Of a stretch of 64,000 nucleotides of DNA, positions 52,794 to 61,902 are shown piece by piece. Below the pieces are notes generated by a model, which was not told where the DNA came from, ran no database searches, and was given only the letters and a program-made list of their open reading frames with translations. Positions within the stretch are counted from its first letter, which is position 1. Each line of letters starts with the position of its first letter. The stretch is taken from contig NZ_BJHV01000001.1 in assembly GCF_005405925.1 (NCBI RefSeq), positions 9,300,001-9,364,000 of the forward strand, given 5' to 3'. Source of the stretch: Streptomyces antimycoticus. GTDB taxonomy: Bacteria > Actinomycetota > Actinomycetes > Streptomycetales > Streptomycetaceae. The position numbers and the translations under genes were made by a program.

Positions 52794-54407
52794 TTGAGCC
52801 ACCGACGTGTGAACAAGCGGACCCTCGCCATTTCCGGAGCCGCCGTCGCCGCGCTCGGAGCAGCGGCCATTCTGCTGCCCAACGCGAATGCGAACCCGGA
52901 CGAGACGTCGGGCGCCAAGACCTTCTCGTCCCCGGTCGCGGTGAAGCTCGCGAGGAGCCTCGCCGCGGACCTCGGTGACAACGGTGCGGGCTGGTACTAC
53001 GACAACGCCAACCGCCAGCTCGTCATGAATGTGATGGACGAGGACTCCGCCGAGGGCGTCCGGGCCAAGGGCGCCGTGGCGAAGGTCGTGTCCAACAGCA
53101 TGGAAGACCTTAAGGCCGCCACCAAGACGCTGAGCAGCGACGCCTCGGTGCCCGGCACCGCCTGGTCCATCGACCCGGTCACCAACAAGGTCCGGGTGAC
53201 CGCCGACCGGACGGTGACCGGCGCCAAGTGGGCCACGCTGACCAAGGCCACGGATCAGATGGAGGGCACGGTCAGCGTCAAGCGCAGCCAGGGCGAGTTC
53301 AAGAAGTTCGACGGCGAGGAGGCGGCCCAGCCCGGCGACAACGGCGGCGCGGGCGCGGGGGACGCCGCGGGTGACGCCGGTGCCGGGGATGCCTCGGGTG
53401 ACGCGGGCGCTGGCGCCGCGGGTGGTGCTGGTGACGCGGGCGCCGGCGCGGCAGGGGGCGCGGGTGACGCCGGTGCCGGAGGCGCCGCCGGCGGGGAGCA
53501 GGGCGCGGGTGGCGCCGGGGACGCCGGTGGTGCTGGTGACGCGGGCGGTGGTGACGCCGCGGCCGGAGGGCTCGACGGCGGCGATGCCATCTTCGGCGGT
53601 GGCGCCCGCTGTTCACTGGGCTTCAACGTCAACGTCGACGGCGCGCCGGGCTTCCTGACCGCCGGCCACTGTGGCAACGCATCCCAGACCTGGACCTCGG
53701 ACGAGGCCGGCGCCCAGCAGGTGGGCACCGTGCAGGACTCCCAGTTCCCCGAGAGCGACTTCGCGCTGGTGATGTACGACGACGCCACCACCCAGGCGTC
53801 CAGCACGGTCGACCTCCAGAACGGCAGCACCCAGGAGATCGGGCGCGCGGTCGAGGCGAGCGTGGGCCTGAAGGTGCAGCGCTCCGGCTCCACGACCGGC
53901 GTCACCGACGGCACGGTCACCGGCCTCAACGCCACGGTGAACTACGGCAACGGCGACATCGTCAACGGCCTCATCCAGACCGATGTGTGCGCCGAGCCCG
54001 GCGACAGCGGCGGCGCGATGTTCGCCGAGGACGCGGCGGTCGGGCTGACGTCCGGCGGCAGTGGCGACTGCACCCAGGGCGGCGAGACGTTCTTCCAGCC
54101 GGTGACCGGCGCGCTGGAGGCCACCGGTGCGGTCATCGGCGCAGGCGACGGCGGCGCCGGTGGCGGTGACGGTGACGCGGCTGGTGGCGCCGGTGATGCT
54201 GCGGGCGGTGCTGGCGACGCGGCCGGTGGTGCCGGTGATGCTGCGGGCGGTGCTGGCGACGCGGCCGGTGGTGCCGGTGACGCAGCCGGTGCGGGCAACG
54301 CCGGAGCGGGTGACGCGGGCGACGCGGGTGACGCGGGGGCCGGTGATGCAGGTGCCGCCGCCGGGGCCGATGACACCGGCAGCGAGGCGGGCCAGGGTCT
54401 CAACTGA
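52794..54407 (+). CDS. streptogrisin-like serine protease with Gly-Asp-Ala repeat regions
   Basis: A 537-residue secreted protease of the alpha-lytic/streptogrisin type (S1). TTG 52794 has GGAGG 8 bases upstream; GTG 52809 is the alternative. Signal peptide (RTLAISGAAVAALGAAAILL), a pro-region to about residue 180, a ~80-residue Gly/Asp/Ala repeat (GDAGAGAAGGA units), the protease with His292 (TAGHCGN), Asp322 (SDFALVMYD) and Ser405 (AEPGDSGGAMF), then a second repeat of GDAAGGA units to the end. The family is normally made without these low-complexity arms, one of which separates pro-region and protease. They may tether or space the enzyme in the wall. Confidence 0.88.
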   Translation: MSHRRVNKRTLAISGAAVAALGAAAILLPNANANPDETSGAKTFSSPVAVKLARSLAADLGDNGAGWYYDNANRQLVMNVMDEDSAEGVRAKGAVAKVVSNSMEDLKAATKTLSSDASVPGTAWSIDPVTNKVRVTADRTVTGAKWATLTKATDQMEGTVSVKRSQGEFKKFDGEEAAQPGDNGGAGAGDAAGDAGAGDASGDAGAGAAGGAGDAGAGAAGGAGDAGAGGAAGGEQGAGGAGDAGGAGDAGGGDAAAGGLDGGDAIFGGGARCSLGFNVNVDGAPGFLTAGHCGNASQTWTSDEAGAQQVGTVQDSQFPESDFALVMYDDATTQASSTVDLQNGSTQEIGRAVEASVGLKVQRSGSTTGVTDGTVTGLNATVNYGNGDIVNGLIQTDVCAEPGDSGGAMFAEDAAVGLTSGGSGDCTQGGETFFQPVTGALEATGAVIGAGDGGAGGGDGDAAGGAGDAAGGAGDAAGGAGDAAGGAGDAAGGAGDAAGAGNAGAGDAGDAGDAGAGDAGAAAGADDTGSEAGQGLN

Positions 54408-54426
54408 TCCGGCCCACCCCATGACC

Positions 54427-54468
54427 GGAGGCCCCGGGCGCCCTCCTGCCCCAGTGCCCGGGGCCTCC
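54427..54468. terminator. protease terminator hairpin
   Basis: A perfect 12-base stem (GGAGGCCCCGGG with its complement) and an 18-base loop lie 19 bases past the protease stop codon and 69 bases before the end of the converging glycosylase gene. Confidence 0.78.
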
Positions 54469-54536
54469 ACTTCCCTCCGCCACTGATGGCCCCTGACCGA
54501 ATCCCTGACGGCATCCCTGACGGAGTCCCGCGGTGC

Positions 54537-55319
54537 TCAGGACGGATCCGGATCCGGGCCGGAGACCGGAAGCCCGGCCACTTCCGCCGCGGCGCTCAGC
54601 ACCTCACGCAGCATGGCCGGGGTGAGTCGTCCGGTGAAGGTGTTCTGCTGGCTCACGTGGTAGCAGCCGAAGAGCGTGAGCGGCGCCCCGCCGTCGGCCG
54701 CCCGCAGTGTGCTTCGCGCGCCGTGCCCGAACACGGGCCGCGGCCGGGGCACGGACCATCCGGCCGCCTCCAGTGCGGGCATCACGGCCTGCCAGCCGAA
54801 CGCGCCGAGCACCACTGCGGACCGTACTGTCGGCCGCAGCAGCCGCAGCTCACGGGCCAGCCACGGGCGGCAGGTGTCGCGCTCCCCGGGGGTGGGACGG
54901 TTGGCGGGCGGGGCGCAGTGCACCGGCGAGGTGATCCTGACCCCGCGCAGCTCCAGACCGTCGCCGCGGTGGGTGGCGGTGCGTCGGTTGGCCAGCCCCA
55001 GGTCATACAGCGCCGAGTACAGGAAGTCGCCGGCGCGGTCGCCGGTGAACATCCGGCCGGTGCGATTTCCACCGTGGGCGGCCGGTGCGAGGCCCACGAT
55101 CGCCACCGAGGCGTCCGGTGGCCCGAAGCCGGGCACCGGCCGCCCCCAGTAGTCCCAGTCGGCGTAGGCCCGGCGCTTGGTGCGCGCGGTCTCCTCCCGC
55201 CACTCGACCAGCCGGGGGCAGGCACGGCAGTCGATGAGTGCTTCGTCCAGTTCGGCGAGGGTTTCGGCGCCGGGGGCCCGACGGGCGGGGTAGGAGCGCG
55301 CGGGTTCGGAAGTGGTCAT
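54537..55319 (-). CDS. type 5 uracil-DNA glycosylase
   Basis: A 260-residue family-5 uracil-DNA glycosylase (UdgB type) with iron-sulfur cysteines (DCRACPRLVEWR and later CAPPANRPTPGERDTCRPW), motif 1 VAIVGLAPAAHGGNRTGRMF, and motif 2 FGCYHVSQQNTFTGRLTPAM. The Asp/Asn catalytic residue of other families is replaced by Ala here (LAPAAHG), which is normal for family 5. It removes uracil and some purine lesions. The ATG overlaps the PolX stop (ATGA), forming a DNA repair operon. Confidence 0.92.
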   Translation of the reverse strand: MTTSEPARSYPARRAPGAETLAELDEALIDCRACPRLVEWREETARTKRRAYADWDYWGRPVPGFGPPDASVAIVGLAPAAHGGNRTGRMFTGDRAGDFLYSALYDLGLANRRTATHRGDGLELRGVRITSPVHCAPPANRPTPGERDTCRPWLARELRLLRPTVRSAVVLGAFGWQAVMPALEAAGWSVPRPRPVFGHGARSTLRAADGGAPLTLFGCYHVSQQNTFTGRLTPAMLREVLSAAAEVAGLPVSGPDPDPS

Positions 55320-57061
55320 GTAGAAGGCTGCTGCCCCTTGTCCTTGCGCAGAAAACGCCGCAATCGGGTTAGCGGCCAGGTATTGATGATGTCGTCCGGA
55401 GTGAGCCAGCCTCGCTGCGCCACACCCACCCCGTACCGCATATTGTCCAGATCCCGGGTCGAGTGGGCGTCGCTGTCCAGGGCGAACACTACCCCGTACG
55501 ACTTCGCCCGCAGGATGTGCTCGTCCGACAGATCGAGCCGGTCCGGATGTGCGTTGATCTCCAGCGCGGTGCCGGTGCGGGCGCAGGCGGCGAACACCTC
55601 GTCCAAGTCGGCGTCGATACCGGGCCGTTTGCCGATCAGCCGGGTCGTCGGATGGCCGATGACATGGACGTACGGGTTCTCGCAGGCCCTCACCAGCCGC
55701 CGGGTCATGGCCTTGCGGTCCATGCCGAACTGGGTGTGCACCGAGGCCACGCACACATCGAAGTCCTCGAGGAACTCGGGCGGCCAGTCCACGTCTCCGT
55801 CGGTGTCGATGTTCAGCTCCACACCGTGCAGCAGCCGGGTCTTCCCGCGTCCGCGCCCCCGGTCGAGCTCGCGCACCCGCTCCCGCTGGGCCAGCATCTT
55901 CTCCTCGGTCATCTGCTGCATATACAGCTTGGGCGCGTGATCGGTGATGGCGTAGTACGCGTATCCGCGCCGCTCCGCCTTGGTGATCATGTTCTCCAGC
56001 GGTTCCAGCCCATCGGTGAGGCTGGTGTGGGTGTGCAGATCGCCCCGTAGGTCCGACTCGGTGACCAGCTTGGGGAGTTGGCCTTCGAGGGCGGCCTTGA
56101 CCTCGCCCCGGTCCTCGCGCAGCGTCGGCGGGATCCAGTCCATGCCGAGCCGGGCGTAGACGTCCTCCTCGCTGCGTGAGGCGATGCTCTTGCCGCTCTT
56201 GGTCTCGAAGAGGCCGTACTCGGAGAGTTTGAGGCCATGGCGCACCGCGATCGCGCGGATGCGGATGTTGTGCGCCTTCGAGCCGGTGAAATAGAGCAGC
56301 CCCGCACCCCAAGAGTCCAGCGGCAGGACCCGCAGATCCACCTGCAGCCCCTTAGTGGTGCGGATCGATGTCTTCTTCTGGCCGTGTGCGATCACCTCGG
56401 CGGTGAGCGGAAGCCCGGTGAACGCCTCCATGAACGGGCCGGAATCCTCCGCCGCGACCAGGATGTCCACATCACCCACGGTCTCCCTCATCCGGCGCAG
56501 CGAGCCGGCGTACGCACACCGCCGGCAGCCGCGCACCTTGGACAGGGCGGCGACGATGTCATCGGCCACGTCCATGGCCTCGTCGAGCGGGATGCGGTTG
56601 CCCGCGGCGCGCATCAGCGCGATGCCGTGGAGGATGTTCTCCTCCGACTTCGGTCCGAAGCCCTTGAGATCGCGCAGCTGGTGCTCCTCGATCGCCTGGG
56701 CCAGCTGGTCGATCGAGGAGATCTGCAGCTCCTCGTAGAGGATCATGGCCTTCTTCGGCCCCAGCGCCGGGATGGCGGTCAGCTCCCGCACCCCGGCCGG
56801 GATCGCGGCGCGCGCCTCCTCGACCGCGGGCATGGTCCCGGTGCGCAGATACTCGACCACCTTGTCGGCGATCGACCGGCCCACATTGGGGATGTCCCGC
56901 AGCGCCTTCGCGTCGAACTGCGAGATGTCGGCCGCATGGCCACCGATCGCCCGGGCGGCCTTCTCGTACGCACGCGCCCGGTACGCGTCCCCGCCCGTGA
57001 TCAGGAGGAGATCGGCGTACTCGCGCAGGAGGGCTTCGACCTCCTCATTGGAGCGAGCCAT
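55316..57061 (-). CDS. polX: PHP-type DNA polymerase X
   Basis: A 581-residue repair polymerase. The N-terminal 8-kDa-like helix-hairpin-helix domain (RDIPNVGRSIADKVVEYLRT, IPALGPKKAMILYEELQ) is followed by the nucleotidyltransferase with AYAGSLRRMRETVGDVDILV and LQVDLRVLP (metal-binding aspartates), and a C-terminal PHP phosphoesterase with DLRGDLHTHTSLTDGLEP, ITDHAPKL, LHGVELNID, VIGHPTTRLIG and ALDSDAHSTRDLD. The enzyme fills small gaps and trims 3' ends, suited to act after the cotranscribed uracil-DNA glycosylase. Confidence 0.95.
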   Translation of the reverse strand: MARSNEEVEALLREYADLLLITGGDAYRARAYEKAARAIGGHAADISQFDAKALRDIPNVGRSIADKVVEYLRTGTMPAVEEARAAIPAGVRELTAIPALGPKKAMILYEELQISSIDQLAQAIEEHQLRDLKGFGPKSEENILHGIALMRAAGNRIPLDEAMDVADDIVAALSKVRGCRRCAYAGSLRRMRETVGDVDILVAAEDSGPFMEAFTGLPLTAEVIAHGQKKTSIRTTKGLQVDLRVLPLDSWGAGLLYFTGSKAHNIRIRAIAVRHGLKLSEYGLFETKSGKSIASRSEEDVYARLGMDWIPPTLREDRGEVKAALEGQLPKLVTESDLRGDLHTHTSLTDGLEPLENMITKAERRGYAYYAITDHAPKLYMQQMTEEKMLAQRERVRELDRGRGRGKTRLLHGVELNIDTDGDVDWPPEFLEDFDVCVASVHTQFGMDRKAMTRRLVRACENPYVHVIGHPTTRLIGKRPGIDADLDEVFAACARTGTALEINAHPDRLDLSDEHILRAKSYGVVFALDSDAHSTRDLDNMRYGVGVAQRGWLTPDDIINTWPLTRLRRFLRKDKGQQPST

Positions 57062-57191
57062 GTGAGCGATTCTAGTCGTCTCTGGCGAACCCGGTGAGGT
57101 GGAGGGATGCTGGGGTCAGGAGCGAAACGGCGATCCGCGGAATTCGGGTCGGCCGGTTTGTGCCGTGTGTGTCCCCGGGTTTGGGGAGGTC

Positions 57192-58346
57192 ATGGACGTT
57201 GGATTCCTGAAGCCGTTGTTCGATCGCCCCGGTCCATGGGCGGGTGTGTACATGGACACCTCCCGCAGCACGGAGGACGCGCCCAGACGGCGCACGCTGC
57301 GGGAGCGGTTCGTGGCGGATCAGCTGGCCGAGCAGGGCGCCGACCGCGCCACCTGTGACGCGGTGATCGAGCGGCTGGCAGGTGAGCAGGTGGCCAGGGC
57401 GTCCGCGGGGCGGGCGCTGTTCGCGGCGGATGGCGAGGTGGTGCTCGACCTGCCGCTGGCCACGTCCCCGATCGATGTGGTCACGTCCTGGTCGATGCTG
57501 CCGCGGGTGGCGCCACTGGCCGCGTTCCGTGGCGAGTGGCCGGCCTGTCTGGTGGCCTTCGTCGACCAGGCGGGCGCCGATCTGGAGCTGCGGGACGACA
57601 CCGGCAGTCGCCCGGCGGGCCGCGCCGCGGGGCGGAGAGGGCATGGCCGGGGCCACCGGTCGGTGCCCGCCGACCGCCACGAGTGGCACTACCGCAACCG
57701 GGTCGGGAACACCTGGGAGCAGACCGCCGATCGCGTGGCCGACGAGCTGGTGCGGCAGTGGTCGGACGGCGACGCCGAGCTGCTGATCCTGGCCGGTGAT
57801 CCGCGCGAGCGCCGGGCCGTACGCGACCGGCTGCCCGAGCCGCTGCGGGCCATGACGGAGGAGATGCGCCACGGCAGCAGGGCCTCCGGCTGCTCCGAGC
57901 TGCTGAACGCGGAGATCGACCATGCCCGGGCGGAGCACGCCCGCGCCCATCTGGAGTCGGTCCTCGATCTCTTCCGCGCCGGTCGGGGCCGCCCCGGCGG
58001 GCCGGGCCCGGGCGGGCACGACGGCGACGGACCGCCGAGCAGCCGGGCGGCGGAGGGGGTGCCCGCGGTCGTGGCGGCCATGCGCAGCCATCAGGCGGCC
58101 ACGCTGCTGCTGGGGACCGCCGGGGGCGATATGCGCCATGAGGTGTGGATCGGCCCCGACGCCGATCAGGTGGCCGTGCAGCGCTCCCAGGCGCGCGCCA
58201 TGGGCGTCAGAACACCCGAGCCCGCCCGCGCGGACGACGCGCTGATACGGTCCGCGGCGGTGGCCGACACCGAGGTGCTGGTGGTCCCCGCAGGACTCCA
58301 GGGACCGGCCGGGGGCCTGGGCGCGGTGCTGCGCTGGCACGCTTGA
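57192..58346 (+). CDS. Vms1/Ankzf1-like (Rv2629-type) protein
   Basis: A 384-residue soluble protein of the Rv2629-like group, related to eukaryotic release factor 1 and Vms1/Ankzf1 peptidyl-tRNA hydrolases. Visible features: FDRPGPWAGVYMDTSRSTED at the N-terminus, EWHYRNRVGNTWEQTADRVA in the middle and LESVLDLFRAGRGRPGG, AVVAAMRSHQAATLLLG towards the end. Roles in ribosome rescue or hibernation are proposed for relatives. A Gly-rich linker separates the last domain. GGGGAGG lies only two bases from the ATG, so the start could be a little off. Confidence 0.8.
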   Translation: MDVGFLKPLFDRPGPWAGVYMDTSRSTEDAPRRRTLRERFVADQLAEQGADRATCDAVIERLAGEQVARASAGRALFAADGEVVLDLPLATSPIDVVTSWSMLPRVAPLAAFRGEWPACLVAFVDQAGADLELRDDTGSRPAGRAAGRRGHGRGHRSVPADRHEWHYRNRVGNTWEQTADRVADELVRQWSDGDAELLILAGDPRERRAVRDRLPEPLRAMTEEMRHGSRASGCSELLNAEIDHARAEHARAHLESVLDLFRAGRGRPGGPGPGGHDGDGPPSSRAAEGVPAVVAAMRSHQAATLLLGTAGGDMRHEVWIGPDADQVAVQRSQARAMGVRTPEPARADDALIRSAAVADTEVLVVPAGLQGPAGGLGAVLRWHA

Positions 58347-58694
58347 ACGAGGGCGCGGGGGCCAGGCACGGAGCGTCGCGCTCCGCGCGGGCTGCTCCGT
58401 GCCGGCCGTGACGGACGATAGCGCCGCGCTCGGCCGCGCCGTGCCGGCTGCTCTGCGCCTGGCCGGGTCACACCCCGTCGGCCGTGCCGTGGTGCCCGTG
58501 ACGACCGCGCCGCGCCGGCCACTCCGCGCCGGGCGGTCTGGCCGAGCCGGGCGCTGACCGCCGCGCAGCACCGTGCCGCGCGTGACCGCCGCGCAGCACC
58601 GCGGCTCCGCACCCCACCGCGCTATCCGCCGGAAGGGGCATTCTCGGCGGGCCTGGTTGACATGCCTCCCTCAGCTCTCTACCGTCCCTAGACT
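58347..58694. other. GC-rich spacer before csxA
   Basis: No gene is supported. The sequence holds degenerate short repeats (GTGACCGCCGCGCAGCACCG occurs twice around 58556-58600; GCCGTGCCG recurs several times). The end near 58640-58694 is more AT-rich and should carry the csxA promoter. Confidence 0.5.
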
Positions 58695-58713
58695 GTTAGG
58701 AAACCTACTTAAC
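58695..58713 (+). promoter_or_regulatory. CsnR-type operator before csxA
   Basis: GTTAGGAAACCTACTTAAC matches the chitosanase operator at 33054-33072 in 14 of 19 positions and keeps the outer GTTA/TAAC symmetry. It ends 31 bases before the csxA start codon. Confidence 0.65.
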
Positions 58714-58744
58714 CAATGCTCTGCCTGCCCTCAGGGAGACATCC

Positions 58745-61510
58745 GTGGTCCTCCGTCCGGCACCATCCCGGCGGCGGGCGCGAGCCCGCGTCCGACGCGC
58801 CCTGACCGCCTCGCTCGCCGTCGGCGGCCTCCTCCTCACCGTCTCCCTGACCACGGGCGCCGCGCCCCCGCGCCCCGGTACGGCTACGGGCGCCCCGGCC
58901 CCGGTGACCCGGGTGGGCGGGGCCCCGGGCACCGCGACTCCGCTCGCCGGCTTCGCCACACAGTCCTCGGCCAAGGTGTCGGACACCCCCGCGGCCATCT
59001 CCACCCCCGGCTACCCCACGTCCGGCTGGCACCCGGTGGGGCCCCGGTCGACGGTGCTCTCCGGGTTGCTCAAGGCCGGCATGTACCCGGATCCGTTCTA
59101 CTCGACCAACCTCAAGAAGATCCCGGCCGCCGACTTCGCCGTCCCGTGGTGGTACCGAAGCGACTTCACCGTGGCCGACCCCTCCCGCCGCACCTATCTG
59201 GACGTCAGCGGTGTGGTGTCCGCCGCCGATGTGTATGTCAACGGGACCCAGGTCGCCACCAAGGACCGGATCGCCGGTGCGTACACCCGCCATGAGCTGG
59301 ACGTCACCGACCTGGTCAAGGCGGGCACCAACACCGTGGCGTTCCGCGTCCAGCCCAACGATCCGCGCAAGAACCTCACGATGGGCTGGATCGACTGGCT
59401 GCAGCCCCCGCCCGACGAGAACATGGGCATCGTCCGCGATGTGCTGGTCCGCCGCGGTGGCCCGGTGGCCCTGCGCGACGCGCATGTGACGACCCGGCTG
59501 GACACCGACTCCCTCGCCTCCGCCGAACTCACCGTCAAGGCCCAGGTCCGCAACGACTCCGGCGCCACGGTCACCGCCACGGTCTCCGGTACGGCCGGCC
59601 CCGCGGCCATCAGCCGCACGGTGTCGCTCGCCCCGCACCAGACCAAGACCGTCATCTTCACCCCCGACGACGTTCCGGGGCTGCGGCTGGACCGGCCCAA
59701 GGTGTGGTGGCCCGCCGGGATGGGCGATCAGCCGCTGTACGACCTCGACCTGACCGCCACCGTCTCGGGCACCCCCTCCGACACCGCTCACCACAGCTTC
59801 GGCATCCGCGATGTCAAGGCGCCGCTGAACGCCGACGGCGCCCGCCAGTACCGCATCAACGGACGCCCGCTGCTGATCAAGGCGGGCGGCTGGTCGCCCG
59901 ATGTGTTTCTGCGCTGGGACGCCCGCTCGGTGGAGGACCGGCTGAAGTACACCCTCGACCTGGGGCTGAACACCGTCCGCCTCGAAGGCCATATCGAGCC
60001 GGACGAGTTCTTCGACCTCACCGACCGCTACGGCATCCTGACCCTCCCCGGCTGGGAGTGCTGCGACAAGTGGGAGGGCCAGGTCAACGGCGATGAGACG
60101 GGGGATCAGTGGACCGCCGCCGACTACCCGGTCGCCAAGGACTCGATGGCCGCCGAGGCCGCTCGGCTGCGCGACCACCCCAGCGTCATCTCCTTCCTCA
60201 TCGGCAGTGACTTCGCCCCCGACGCCACCATCGAGAAGAACTATCTCGACGCGCTCGACGCGGCGGACTGGCCGAACCCGGTGATCCCCGCCGCCTCCGC
60301 CAAGTCCTCCCCGAAGCTCGGCACGTCCGGCATGAAGATGACGGGCCCCTACGACTGGGTCCCGCCGGACTACTGGTACGCCAAGCGGGAGGGCGGGGCC
60401 ACCGGCTTCAACTCCGAGACCAGCGCCGGACCCGACATCCCCACCCTGGACACGCTCCGGCGCATGATGTCCCCCAGCGAACTGGAGACCCTGTGGCGGG
60501 ATCCGTCGGCCAAGCAGTACCACCGGTCCCCGTCGGACACCTTCGGTGACCTCAAGCTGTTCGATAACGCGCTGATCGGCCGCTACGGCCCGCCCACCGG
60601 GCTGACGGACTATGTGCGCAAGGCGCGCCTCGCGCGGTACGAGGCGGTGCGCGCCCAGTTCGAGGCGTACGCGCGCAACTTCTCCGATGCCTCCCGGCCC
60701 GCCACCGGTGTCGTCCACTGGATGCTGAACAGCGGCTGGACCTCGCTCCACTGGCAGCTCTTCGACCGCTATCTGGACCAGGGCGGGGCCTACTACGGCG
60801 CCAAGAAGGCCAATGAGCCGCTGCACATCCAGTATTCGTACGACTCCCGCTCGGTGGTCGTGGTCAACAGCCGGCACACCGCCGCCACCGGTCTCACCGC
60901 CCGGGTCAGCCTCTACACCCCCGACGGCACCCGGAAGTTCGACAAGAGCGCCACCGGTCTTCGGGTGCCGGGCGACGGCGGCAAGGCCACCGCGCTCACC
61001 GTCCCGGCCAACGTGAGCGGCGTGTCCGGCACCTATCTGGCCAAGCTCCAGCTCACCGATGGCGCGGGCAAGGAGATCGGCCGCAATGTGTACTGGCTCT
61101 CCACTGAGCAGGACGTGCTCGACTGGGACAACACCGACTGGTACTACACCCCCACCACCTCCTACGCGGATCTGACCGGGCTGGACGACATGGCCGAGGC
61201 GCCCGTGTCCGCCACCGCCACCACGACCGGCGGGCCGGACTCCACCGCCACCACGACCGTCACCCTGCGCAACACCGCGAGCCGTGGCGCACCGGCGCTG
61301 CTCGTGGACGCCCATCTGGTGAACGGCTCGGACACGCCCGTCCTGCCCGTGCGCTGGTCGGACAACGAGGTGAGCCTGTGGCCGGGGGAGTCGGTGACGC
61401 TCACCGCCACCTACCGCACGGCGGACCTGGGCGGTTCGGCCCCCTCGGTCCGGATCTCGGGCTGGAACACCGCCACCCGTACCATCCCCGCGGCCGCCAA
61501 AGCCCACTGA
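58745..61510 (+). CDS. csxA: secreted GH2 exo-beta-D-glucosaminidase
   Basis: A 921-residue exo-chitosanase that releases glucosamine from chain ends. After a signal peptide (starting Arg-rich from GTG, GGGAG 5 bases upstream) come a sugar-binding domain (WWYRSDFTVADPSRRTYLDV), the immunoglobulin-like domain, the TIM barrel and two C-terminal beta domains. The acid Asp489 lies in FLIGSDFAPD, where other GH2 enzymes have Asn-Glu, and nucleophile Glu558 in GFNSETSAGP, as in CsxA of Amycolatopsis orientalis. An operator like that of the chitosanase gene precedes it, so both likely respond to chitosan oligosaccharides. Confidence 0.93.
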   Translation: MVLRPAPSRRRARARVRRALTASLAVGGLLLTVSLTTGAAPPRPGTATGAPAPVTRVGGAPGTATPLAGFATQSSAKVSDTPAAISTPGYPTSGWHPVGPRSTVLSGLLKAGMYPDPFYSTNLKKIPAADFAVPWWYRSDFTVADPSRRTYLDVSGVVSAADVYVNGTQVATKDRIAGAYTRHELDVTDLVKAGTNTVAFRVQPNDPRKNLTMGWIDWLQPPPDENMGIVRDVLVRRGGPVALRDAHVTTRLDTDSLASAELTVKAQVRNDSGATVTATVSGTAGPAAISRTVSLAPHQTKTVIFTPDDVPGLRLDRPKVWWPAGMGDQPLYDLDLTATVSGTPSDTAHHSFGIRDVKAPLNADGARQYRINGRPLLIKAGGWSPDVFLRWDARSVEDRLKYTLDLGLNTVRLEGHIEPDEFFDLTDRYGILTLPGWECCDKWEGQVNGDETGDQWTAADYPVAKDSMAAEAARLRDHPSVISFLIGSDFAPDATIEKNYLDALDAADWPNPVIPAASAKSSPKLGTSGMKMTGPYDWVPPDYWYAKREGGATGFNSETSAGPDIPTLDTLRRMMSPSELETLWRDPSAKQYHRSPSDTFGDLKLFDNALIGRYGPPTGLTDYVRKARLARYEAVRAQFEAYARNFSDASRPATGVVHWMLNSGWTSLHWQLFDRYLDQGGAYYGAKKANEPLHIQYSYDSRSVVVVNSRHTAATGLTARVSLYTPDGTRKFDKSATGLRVPGDGGKATALTVPANVSGVSGTYLAKLQLTDGAGKEIGRNVYWLSTEQDVLDWDNTDWYYTPTTSYADLTGLDDMAEAPVSATATTTGGPDSTATTTVTLRNTASRGAPALLVDAHLVNGSDTPVLPVRWSDNEVSLWPGESVTLTATYRTADLGGSAPSVRISGWNTATRTIPAAAKAH

Positions 61511-61617
61511 TCGGCCCTGTCCTGAAATCGTGTCGAAAGGAATTTTTTCGGCGAGTCCGATGCGTGGAGCAAGTTCACACTTTTGTATGCTTTCTCCAGC
61601 GCGTCGTTCCCCCGTGT

Positions 61618-61634
61618 CGGACAGTCACTGTCCG
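61618..61634. promoter_or_regulatory. 17-base perfect palindrome before small membrane protein
   Basis: CGGACAGTCACTGTCCG has perfect 8-base arms around a single central C and lies 23 bases before the start codon of the small gene. It looks like an operator for a dimeric repressor; no matching site was noticed elsewhere in the window. Confidence 0.6.
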
Positions 61635-61657
61635 TACGTTCACGAAAGGGGCTCCAT

Positions 61658-61816
61658 ATGCACACCATGGAGGTTCGCCCACCGGTACCCAGCCGTTCCA
61701 CCAGCAGATGGCGTCGATACGGCCGACTCGCGGCCGCCAACTTCGTCCGCGGCGCGTCATACGCCTGCGGCACCGCGGCCATCGGCCTGATGGCGTGGTG
61801 GGTGCAGACCCGCTGA
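61658..61816 (+). CDS. small single-helix membrane protein
   Basis: A 52-residue protein: an arginine-rich start (PSRSTSRWRRYGRLAAANFV) and one probable membrane helix (SYACGTAAIGLMAWWV). GAAAGGGG lies 6 bases before the ATG. I recognise no family. The palindrome just upstream and the AT-rich promoter region (about 61540-61600) argue that it is a real, regulated gene. Confidence 0.65.
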   Translation: MHTMEVRPPVPSRSTSRWRRYGRLAAANFVRGASYACGTAAIGLMAWWVQTR

Positions 61817-61863
61817 CCCGCCCCGCCACCCCGTCCCGAGCCGGAGCCCCTGACCGTCCCGCA

Positions 61864-61897
61864 CCGTCGCGGCGGCCGTGAGCGGCCATCGCGACGG
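61864..61897. terminator. bidirectional terminator hairpin
   Basis: Arms CCGTCGCGGCGGCC (61864-61877) and GGCCATCGCGACGG (61884-61897) pair at 12 of 14 positions around a 6-base loop, between the small gene and the converging HdeD gene. Confidence 0.7.
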
Positions 61898-61902
61898 CCC
61901 GG

